A stretch of DNA of 64,000 bases from Anaerosoma tenue (lineage in GTDB: Bacteria > Actinomycetota > Coriobacteriia > Anaerosomatales > Anaerosomataceae), in the NCBI RefSeq assembly GCF_023161965.1, contig NZ_JALNTY010000004.1:117987-181986 (forward strand). The letters run 5' to 3'. This document shows positions 58,597 through 64,000 of the stretch, piece by piece. The first letter of the stretch is position 1. Each line of letters begins with the position of its first letter. A program made the position numbers and the translations under genes. Under the pieces are notes generated by a model. The model was given only the letters and a program-made list of their open reading frames with translations, was not told the DNA's origin and did no database searches.

Positions 58597-58684
58597 ACCT
58601 AACCAGCGCTTCCACCCGACGCGCAGAAGCGGTGCGCTAGACTGAATCCGTACGGCGCGCGGGTGAAGCGCAAATGCGTTAGGT
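58597..58684 (+). repeat. attC16
   Basis: 88 bp, R'' ACCTAAC and R' GTTAGGT, inner part like attC5 and attC7. Confidence 0.92.
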
Positions 58685-58708
58685 CGGCGCCGAAGGGGGG
58701 TGACGACT

Positions 58709-58924
58709 GTGGAATCACGCAGGAGGCCCATGTTCCTCGTCGCGGCAGTCGTCTGTTTCGGGATTGCCGTTCTCGCGCTCACCGGGGTGATACTTGCAGG
58801 CGATGTAGTGGGCCGCATCATCTTCGGTGCGGTGTGGATCGCTGTTGGGATTGTCTGGCTCGGCTCCTATTTCGGTGCGTTCTTCGGTCACCGAGGACCT
58901 CGGGGAAGCGGCGGCACGACCTAA
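58709..58924 (+). CDS. C17: small membrane protein
   Basis: 71 residues from GTG 58709, eight bases after AAGGGGGG. An earlier GTG at 58700 overlaps that site. Two helices (MFLVAAVVCFGIAVLALTGVI and IIFGAVWIAVGIVWLGSYF) are visible. The stop is inside R''. Confidence 0.72.
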   Translation: MESRRRPMFLVAAVVCFGIAVLALTGVILAGDVVGRIIFGAVWIAVGIVWLGSYFGAFFGHRGPRGSGGTT

Positions 58925-59006
58925 CCAGCGGATGGAGCAGACTCACGCCATGCCGCGGCTATGATGGCAAGGGAGCGGTTCGCAGCTCATCCGCTCCACG
59001 TTAGGT
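58919..59006 (+). repeat. attC17
   Basis: 88 bp, R'' ACCTAAC and R' GTTAGGT, inner arms GCGGATGGAGC and GCTCATCCGC. Confidence 0.9.
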
Positions 59007-59027
59007 GGGCAGTGGCTGGAGGCTTGT

Positions 59028-59324
59028 GTGAGTAAGGTGCGTTGCAGCGATTGTCTCAACTACCCAGCCTGGCATCGGCAGCCCGGGTCCGACATGTGCA
59101 TCTCAGTTGCCAGTGATCGATCGCTCGAATCGCGTCCCTGTGAGCCCAGGCTGCGCGGACGCCTTGGTCGTATCGCGCGATCTCGACAGGCGGCGGGTAC
59201 CAGAGCGCAGGCACCTCGGCATGCAGACCAGCCAGACCAGTTTCTCGGCAAGCTTGTCGTTTGGATACTGGCGATCTTCGGAACGTTGCTCGTCGTGATC
59301 AAGATTCTGTCAGCTCTGTTCTGA
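59028..59324 (+). CDS. C18: Cys-rich protein with C-terminal membrane anchor
   Basis: 98 residues from GTG 59028, five bases after GGAGG. Cysteines RCSDCLNYPAW..DMC near the N-terminus could bind metal. A basic middle follows, and one C-terminal helix (LVVWILAIFGTLLVVIKIL) is a likely tail anchor. No family is recognised. Confidence 0.68.
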   Translation: MSKVRCSDCLNYPAWHRQPGSDMCISVASDRSLESRPCEPRLRGRLGRIARSRQAAGTRAQAPRHADQPDQFLGKLVVWILAIFGTLLVVIKILSALF

Positions 59325-59342
59325 AGTCTTGTCACCGGAGCC

Positions 59343-59435
59343 GCCTAACCAGCGCATCAACCTGGCGCGCACAGGCGCGCCGGCGCTTCGCGCGGTAAGC
59401 TGGTGGCGCGCAGGTTATGCGCAAACACGTTGGGC
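59343..59435 (+). repeat. attC18
   Basis: 93 bp, R'' GCCTAAC and R' GTTGGGC. R'' differs in one base from the complement of the C18 start, one of only two such exceptions. Confidence 0.88.
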
Positions 59436-59467
59436 GCAACACACGATCTCGGGGAGGGGGGATCCTG

Positions 59468-60448
59468 GTGTTCCATCGGCGTGTCCTAGCCGTCGCTGTC
59501 TTGTTGGTCCTGTTCTGTGCGGCGTACGCACAGGCTTCCGACGGCTGTAGGACCCAGCCCTTCGATGACACGTCGCGCGTCGATGAGTATGCGGCCGACG
59601 AGAGCCTGCCGTTCCGGTTCCCCATGGACGAACTCTTCGCGGAGTCAAGCGAGTACCAGGCGCGCTTCCGCGAGTGGGCCGGTCCCACCGATGATCTGAA
59701 GTATCACGCTGCAGAAGACTACCACCAGCCAGCAGGCACTCCCGTGTACGCGAGCGCGGACGGCAAGGTGAGTTTCTCGGGCAGAATGGGTGGATACGGG
59801 TGGCTGATCATCGTCGACCACCCGCAGTTCGACCTCTACTCACTCTACGGGCACTTGAGCCCTAGCCGGTGGCGGATTGACGCTGGGACCGAGGTCGAGA
59901 AGGGTGAGCTGCTCGCCTACTTGGGCGACGAGGACGAGAATGGCGGGAGCACCGACTCCCCACTCGTGACACACCTCCACTTCGGAATGCGTGTCGGTCA
60001 ACGCGGCGACTACCCGGGCAAAGGCGAGTGGCGTTGGATGGCTGGCTGGATCAAGCCGTGTCCCACCGACTTGGGATGGCTGCGCCCCTCCGAGGTGATC
60101 AACGCCCAAGGTGCGCCGGTCGGTGGGTTTCCCACGCCGCACGGCGGCTTCTGGGAGGTCTGGCGAGCCGAGATCGTGCTACTCAGCATCTACGTGGTCT
60201 CAGGATGCATGTGGCTGTTCTTCGGCACAAGACAACGCAAGCGGATCATGCTCGTGCTCGGGGGCCTCATGCTGATCGTTGTGGGATCGTTCTTCCACAT
60301 CCGAGGGATGAAGGCCGGCGCGGGGCTCCTCTTGTTCGCGCTTGCATACGCCACGATCGTGGGGGTGTGGTTCGCTCGACAGCGCGGGAGTGGCGAACAG
60401 GTCCGGGGAGGGGCGAGTGGCTTCGACTCAAGTGGGAGTCAGCCCTGA
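59468..60448 (+). CDS. C19: exported M23-type peptidase with membrane tail
   Basis: 326 residues from GTG 59468 after GGGGAGGGGGG. A signal peptide (residues 1-23) is followed by an M23/LytM domain with the zinc motifs HAAEDYH and HLHFG and the lysostaphin-like phrase GTPVYASADGKV. Three C-terminal transmembrane helices follow (about 225-305). It probably cuts peptidoglycan peptides while anchored in the membrane. The tail makes it unlike most M23 enzymes. Confidence 0.85.
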   Translation: MFHRRVLAVAVLLVLFCAAYAQASDGCRTQPFDDTSRVDEYAADESLPFRFPMDELFAESSEYQARFREWAGPTDDLKYHAAEDYHQPAGTPVYASADGKVSFSGRMGGYGWLIIVDHPQFDLYSLYGHLSPSRWRIDAGTEVEKGELLAYLGDEDENGGSTDSPLVTHLHFGMRVGQRGDYPGKGEWRWMAGWIKPCPTDLGWLRPSEVINAQGAPVGGFPTPHGGFWEVWRAEIVLLSIYVVSGCMWLFFGTRQRKRIMLVLGGLMLIVVGSFFHIRGMKAGAGLLLFALAYATIVGVWFARQRGSGEQVRGGASGFDSSGSQP

Positions 60449-60457
60449 GAAGCGTGC

Positions 60458-60554
60458 GCCCAACCAGCGGATCGAGCAGACACGGGCGCTCGGGAGCTAG
60501 AATCGAGTGAAGGCGGGAGCTGGCGCCCGGCAGCTCATCCGCTCGACGTTAGGG
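60458..60554 (+). repeat. attC19
   Basis: 97 bp, R'' GCCCAAC and R' GTTAGGG. R'' complements the C19 start GTTGGGC. Confidence 0.88.
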
Positions 60555-60580
60555 CGACGCGCAGAGGGAGGGGAGCGGGA

Positions 60581-61255
60581 GTGCAGAGAGAGCGTTGGGC
60601 AATGTCGTTCTGGGTGCGCTGGCTGGGGCTTGGACTCATGGTGCTCGCTAGCGTCCTTGCTAACGGAGCAGAGGCGCGGGCGGTGCAGTACAAGTACGAC
60701 ATTCAGGTGAAGAACCCCGCCTACAAGTACGGCACGAGCGGGTATGTGTACGTGAATCCAAGTCCGGATATCGCGGGTGCGAAGGTGACTGGCCTGGTGT
60801 CGTTCCGCACCGACTGGTCTGCGATTGCAGAGATTGGCCATTGGTGGGGGAGCGCGGGGATTTGCGATCAGTTCTACACATACACTGACTACTTCGCGCT
60901 GAAGACCGAGGAGGGTCTAGGGACGCCTGTCAAGGGGAGTTATCCGCGCTATCACACTGGGTACGACTACCGCGATGGGAAGCAGAACTACTGGATTAAC
61001 AATGTCTGGATCGCGGAACACGCCATCTATCCATCGATGACATCGCAATGGCCAGGCGTGAATGTCGAGCGGACCACTGACTCAGTGTACAACGGAGACA
61101 ACGTAGGCTGCTTCCAGACGCTGAAGTACAAGATATGGGACTGGGGCGTGTGGGAGAACTGGACCGGTCACACCCTCGAATATGACGGGGACATCCGCTA
61201 CAGGCCAAGCTATATATCAAACAACCACGTGGATTTTGTCTACGGTTGGTACTGA
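60581..61255 (+). CDS. C20: secreted protein of unknown function
   Basis: 224 residues from GTG 60581 after GGAGGGG. The signal peptide runs to about residue 34 (SVLANGAEARA). The mature part is rich in Tyr, Trp and Asn (NPAYKYGTSGYVYVNPSP, GVWENWTGHTLEYDGDIRY), a pattern of extracellular beta proteins. No family is recognised. A lipoprotein gene follows after 13 bp in the same cassette. Confidence 0.75.
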   Translation: MQRERWAMSFWVRWLGLGLMVLASVLANGAEARAVQYKYDIQVKNPAYKYGTSGYVYVNPSPDIAGAKVTGLVSFRTDWSAIAEIGHWWGSAGICDQFYTYTDYFALKTEEGLGTPVKGSYPRYHTGYDYRDGKQNYWINNVWIAEHAIYPSMTSQWPGVNVERTTDSVYNGDNVGCFQTLKYKIWDWGVWENWTGHTLEYDGDIRYRPSYISNNHVDFVYGWY

Positions 61256-61268
61256 GAGGACTTGGACA

Positions 61269-61922
61269 ATGGGTAGATCGATTCGGCCGATTCTCGCAGT
61301 TCTCTGCGGTGTGGCAATAGTGGTGCTATTCGTGACTGCCTGCTCCGTGGAGGTTCTCGCTCCCGCTACAGATGAGGGCGAGTTCATCAACCCCGGGGCA
61401 GCGCTCGCGCCTACTGCAAACGAGGACTGGTACGAACTGATTGCACGCGAGGAAGAATACGGTATCTCGTTCCAGCGGATGCTCGAAGAGGTGCCTTACG
61501 CGGTCTTGCTGCGCGGAGACAGCTCATCTGTCCTGAGCCCGAACTGGGTGACGGTCGTTGATCAGACCCTCTCCGACGGGACAATCGTCACGGGCTACAC
61601 GCTGCGGTACGGCGACCGTATTGCCCTCTTTGTTACACCAACTGACCGCAAGATGGACGCCAACACTGAAGCGAAGGACCGGGAGATCACCCCAGACGTT
61701 ACGGGTGAGCGTCATCCATGGAACGTCGTATCCATCCGCGGGGTTGAGGGAGTTGCACGCTCGGCTACTACTCAGAAGTGGCAGTCTGGCGACATGATGG
61801 CTGTACCCTCAGTTGTTGAATGGCAGGTTGTGTGTGAGGGCCCCGCGCCGTTCATTCGGTATGCTCTTGTTGGCGATATCCCTATCGACGATCTGATCAT
61901 CATTGCAGATAGCTTGAGGTAG
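61269..61922 (+). CDS. C20: lipoprotein of unknown function
   Basis: 217 residues from ATG 61269. The signal peptide ends in LFVTAC (lipobox). The mature protein is acidic with a mixed alpha/beta look, and no family is recognised. It is the second gene of a two-gene cassette, and both products are exported, so they may work together at the surface. Confidence 0.75.
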   Translation: MGRSIRPILAVLCGVAIVVLFVTACSVEVLAPATDEGEFINPGAALAPTANEDWYELIAREEEYGISFQRMLEEVPYAVLLRGDSSSVLSPNWVTVVDQTLSDGTIVTGYTLRYGDRIALFVTPTDRKMDANTEAKDREITPDVTGERHPWNVVSIRGVEGVARSATTQKWQSGDMMAVPSVVEWQVVCEGPAPFIRYALVGDIPIDDLIIIADSLR

Positions 61923-61944
61923 GGTATTGAGAATCCGTTGTGCG

Positions 61945-62031
61945 CCCTAACCAGTGCTTCCAGCTGACGCGCCGAAGGTTATGGTGTGAAGCGAAGTCTT
62001 CGGCGCGCGGCTGAAGCACCCGACGTTAGAC
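61945..62031 (+). repeat. attC20
   Basis: 87 bp, R'' CCCTAAC and R' GTTAGAC. R'' complements the C20 start GTTAGGG. Confidence 0.9.
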
Positions 62032-62110
62032 GCAATCTGGATTCCCCCGATGTCATCGCGCGCGGGTACAATCGCGATATACGGGTCTTCGGTTCACTGA
62101 GGTGATCAAC

Positions 62111-62332
62111 ATGACGGTCGAAGAGATCATGCGAGAGGCACTGACACTCGATGTCGAAACGCGGGCCTCGATTGCTCATGAGTTGCTCTCCAGCCTCGAG
62201 TCACTCTCCGATGCTGAGGTCGAGCGTCTCTGGGTGGCTGAAGCCAAGCGCCGCAGCGCTGATGTCAAAGCCGGACGGGCGCAGACTCTCTCGGCGCATG
62301 AGTCACTGGCCCGCGCCCGCGCCAATCGGTAA
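62111..62332 (+). CDS. C21: addiction-module antitoxin
   Basis: 73 residues from ATG 62111. EEIMREALTLDVETRASIAHEL and SDAEVERLWVAEAKRR match the short putative addiction-module component family found before RelE/ParE toxins. It neutralises the toxin encoded five bases downstream. Confidence 0.88.
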   Translation: MTVEEIMREALTLDVETRASIAHELLSSLESLSDAEVERLWVAEAKRRSADVKAGRAQTLSAHESLARARANR

Positions 62333-62337
62333 CCACC

Positions 62338-62634
62338 GTGATCCTCGACATCCACGAGGACGCTGACCGCGAACTCAACGACGCAGCGAACTACTACGAC
62401 TCGGAGAGCCCCGGACTCGGCACGCTGTTCCTCGACCAAGTTGACGACGGGTATCAGCGCATCCTCGAGAATCCGCATGCCGCAGCAGAGGTCGACTCTG
62501 ACATCAGAAGGCTCGTCCTTGCGAAGTTTCCCTTCAATCTGATCTACGAGATTGATGGCGACGTCATCCTGATTCTTGCCGTTGCGCACCAGAGGCGTAG
62601 GCCCCACTACTGGCGCGAACGCCGGGTGGGATGA
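62338..62634 (+). CDS. C21: RelE/ParE-family toxin
   Basis: 98 residues from GTG 62338. The fold pattern is seen in HEDADRELNDAANYYDSESP, the central FPFNLIYEIDGDVILILAV and the end AHQRRRPHYWRER. These are either mRNA interferases or gyrase poisons. The ending HxRRxPxYWxxR is typical of ParE-like members. Confidence 0.88.
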   Translation: MILDIHEDADRELNDAANYYDSESPGLGTLFLDQVDDGYQRILENPHAAAEVDSDIRRLVLAKFPFNLIYEIDGDVILILAVAHQRRRPHYWRERRVG

Positions 62635-62722
62635 ATCTAACAAGCGCTTCCAGCAGGCGCGATAGGCCGCTCGGCTACACTGTGAGCCACAGGCGCGCGG
62701 GTGAAGCGCAAATGCGTTAGAC
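62635..62722 (+). repeat. attC21
   Basis: 88 bp, R'' ATCTAAC and R' GTTAGAC. The outermost base of R'' does not match the C21 start, the second exception. Confidence 0.88.
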
Positions 62723-62740
62723 CCAACCATTGCAGGCGGT

Positions 62741-62768
62741 TTGGATTCCGTTAAGAATACGGTAAACT
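62741..62768 (+). promoter_or_regulatory. Possible promoter of the C22 toxin-antitoxin pair
   Basis: TTGGAT, a 16-bp spacer and TAAACT. The spacer and next 20 bases carry repeated CCGTTA / TACGG pieces that could be the antitoxin's operator. Confidence 0.5.
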
Positions 62769-62801
62769 GTACGGAGTAACGTATCTTATCGGAGGTGTCC
62801 C

Positions 62802-63083
62802 ATGGCTCAACTCCGCCCATCCACTGATGTTCGCCCTGTCACTGAGTTCCGCGCGAACACATCGGCCGTCCTCGACCAGGTCCACGCGACCAAGCGTCCG
62901 GTCATCCTGACGCAACACGGCCGCAGCGCAGCTGTGCTCATGGACGTCGAGGTGTACGAGGGGCTGCTCGACGAGGTCGCACTCCTACGGGCTGTTCGCT
63001 CCGGGGAGCAGGAGATGCTGCAGGGTGACTTTGTGCCGCATAACGACGTTGAGGCGCGCGTGCGCGAGAGATTCGCCAAGTGA
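62802..63083 (+). CDS. C22: Phd/YefM-family antitoxin
   Basis: 93 residues from ATG 62802 after GGAGGTG. DVRPVTEFRANTSAVLDQV and RPVILTQHGRSAAVLMDVEVYEGL are the DNA-binding core of this family. It both represses its operon and blocks the toxin, whose gene overlaps by four bases. Confidence 0.93.
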   Translation: MAQLRPSTDVRPVTEFRANTSAVLDQVHATKRPVILTQHGRSAAVLMDVEVYEGLLDEVALLRAVRSGEQEMLQGDFVPHNDVEARVRERFAK

Positions 63084-63376
63084 GGATCGTCTGGACACGG
63101 CAGGCGCAGGTGATGCTCGACGAGGCCGTCGACTACATCGCCGCAGAGCGACCGGCAGCTGCGCTCCGTTGGCTCGATGAGACGATGGAGCGAGTACGGT
63201 CTCTTGAGCGCTTCCCCGATCTCGGACGCATCGTTCCTGAACTGCAGCGGCCTGAGATCCGCGAGGTCCTTGTCGGCCCGTATCGCGTGCCGTATCACCG
63301 GGACGAGCAGCAGGTCACGATTCTGGCCGTGCTCCATGATCGGCGCCTGTTCGAGCTTGGTGGCACCGATGAGTAG
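63080..63376 (+). CDS. C22: RelE/ParE-family toxin
   Basis: 98 residues from GTG 63080. TRQAQVMLDEAVDYIAAERP, LERFPDLGRIVPEL and LVGPYRVPYHRDEQQVTILAVLHDRR are standard. It is paired with the preceding antitoxin by a GTGA overlap. Confidence 0.93.
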   Translation: MRIVWTRQAQVMLDEAVDYIAAERPAAALRWLDETMERVRSLERFPDLGRIVPELQRPEIREVLVGPYRVPYHRDEQQVTILAVLHDRRLFELGGTDE

Positions 63377-63381
63377 GGTGG

Positions 63382-63468
63382 GTCTAACAAGTGCTTCCAG
63401 CCGACTCACACACGCGCTAGGCTGGGCTGGAGCCGCTCGTTCGCAGCTGAAGCGCCAAGACGTTAGGC
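63382..63468 (+). repeat. attC22
   Basis: 87 bp, R'' GTCTAAC and R' GTTAGGC. R'' complements the C22 start. Confidence 0.9.
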
Positions 63469-63483
63469 GGATAGGAGTGGAGG

Positions 63484-64000
63484 ATGGGGGATTCCTACAG
63501 GGTCGGCCCCGCGCTCCCCGAACACGCCTGCTCGCTTCCGCACATCGAGCGCGCGGCCGCGGATTTGTTCGGGGATGCTGTGCCGGCGGAGCTGCTCGAG
63601 AATGTCACGCCCGAGTCCGTCTTCCTCGCCGCCCAGCAGGACGGCACGCTTTGGGTGGCGCTCGGTCCGGATGATCGTCCGGTCGGCTTCATTCGCGTGG
63701 TCGTGACAGGTCAACGAGTCCACCTCGCGGAGCTCGACGTGCTTCCGGCCCACGGGCGGCGCGGGATCGGCACAGCGCTCGTCCGGGCAGTGGGTGACTG
63801 GGCGCACTCGGAGCACTTCACGGAGATCACGCTCACCACCTATCGCGACCTGCCGTGGAACGCGCCGTTCTACGCCGGTCTGGGATTCGACGTCGTCCCA
63901 GAATCTGAATGGGATGCTGAGACGCGCCGGCGGTTCGAAGAAGAGGCGGGGCTGGAGTCGGAGCGAGCCAGACGTGTGGTCATGCGCAAACGGCTGGCTA
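63484..64000 (+). CDS. C23: GNAT-family N-acetyltransferase (cut by window end)
   Basis: 172 codons are visible from ATG 63484 (GGAGG upstream) with no stop before the edge. HLAELDVLPAHGRRGIGTAL is the acetyl-CoA-binding motif A, and LPWNAPFYAGLGFD is motif B. It transfers an acetyl group to an amine. The substrate is unknown. Such genes are frequent integron cargo, including antibiotic-modifying members, but nothing here points to a drug. Confidence 0.85.
   Translation, partial: MGDSYRVGPALPEHACSLPHIERAAADLFGDAVPAELLENVTPESVFLAAQQDGTLWVALGPDDRPVGFIRVVVTGQRVHLAELDVLPAHGRRGIGTALVRAVGDWAHSEHFTEITLTTYRDLPWNAPFYAGLGFDVVPESEWDAETRRRFEEEAGLESERARRVVMRKRLA

Larger units (their letters stand above)
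47638..64000 (+). mobile_element. Chromosomal integron: intI, attI and 22 complete cassettes plus one partial
   Basis: An IntI-type recombinase gene (47638-48609) is followed by an attI-like crossover (48742) and 22 attC sites spaced 277-1782 bp apart, the last at 63382-63468. The array continues beyond the window. Cassettes are numbered C1-C23 here. Most genes are on the plus strand with a ribosome-binding site within 30 bases of the cassette start. C9, C10 and C16 carry genes on the minus strand. Integrase and cassettes share one direction, with the array 3' of intI. The attC sites are similar in length and arms, as in sedentary chromosomal integrons. Confidence 0.95.

Noticed and set aside
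49396..63468. Regularly spaced similar repeats resembling a CRISPR array
   Set aside because: Repeats are 86-102 bp with inverted arms and variable interiors, and spacers are 0.2-1.7 kb gene-sized. They end in GTTRRRY cores and follow an IntI gene: attC sites.

Overview
The window is GC-rich DNA from what looks like an anaerobic or microaerophilic actinobacterium. Three things suggest this: the dnaK-grpE-dnaJ-hspR gene order with clpB next, the actinobacterial block ftsB-DUF501-ppx, and a complete selenocysteine system beside ferredoxin and flavodiiron (O2/NO-scavenging) genes. A member of the Coriobacteriia is the best guess. That is an inference from gene content, not a phylogeny.

Region 1 (1-3.6 kb) is a cell-surface block. 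It holds a secreted HExxH protein behind a cyclic-dinucleotide (GEMM-I, c-di-GMP-I type) riboswitch, and a divergent sortase. Two tandem CRP-type palindromes lie between them, followed by a sugar-nucleotide epimerase, a degraded uracil-DNA-glycosylase-like protein and a ferredoxin. Region 2 (3.6-11.6 kb) is the heat-shock cluster. Region 3 (11.6-32 kb) is mostly housekeeping: a SpoIIE-type phosphatase, a TrkH potassium-transport operon, threonine aldolase, a peroxiredoxin whose peroxidatic residue is an in-frame UGA, nth, mfd, a SurA-like foldase, mazG, eno, pyk, ftsB, ppx and tRNA-Leu. Region 4 (32-37.3 kb) is a tight operon: corrinoid-binding protein, TPR protein, glycosidase-like protein and an EAL phosphodiesterase. 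Region 5 (37.4-42.5 kb) is the selenocysteine system: selD (itself read through UGA), selA, a small unknown gene, selB and tRNA-Sec. It supports reading the peroxiredoxin UGA as selenocysteine. Region 6 (42.5-47.5 kb) has a nitroreductase, a FetAB-like exporter, a polyprenyl synthase, a repeat patch and flavodiiron protein FprA.

Region 7 (47.6 kb to the end, continuing past it) is the main discovery: a chromosomal integron. A 323-residue IntI-type tyrosine recombinase is followed, on the same strand, by at least 22 complete gene cassettes and a 23rd cut by the window edge. Each cassette ends in an 86-102 bp attC site. In 20 of 22 cassettes the first bases of the cassette are the exact reverse complement of the R'' box of its own attC. 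This fixes the boundaries and places the attI crossover at about 48742, 3' of intI. The cassettes lie downstream of intI and read in the same direction, the reverse of the textbook class 1 or Vibrio layout. They encode many small membrane proteins, TetR regulators with their own operators, an Fe-S oxidoreductase, an Ltp-like lipoprotein, an M23 peptidase, two toxin-antitoxin pairs and a GNAT acetyltransferase. Five apparently non-coding cassettes include two duplicated pairs.

All calls come from reading the sequence. No database search, folding program or phylogeny was run.
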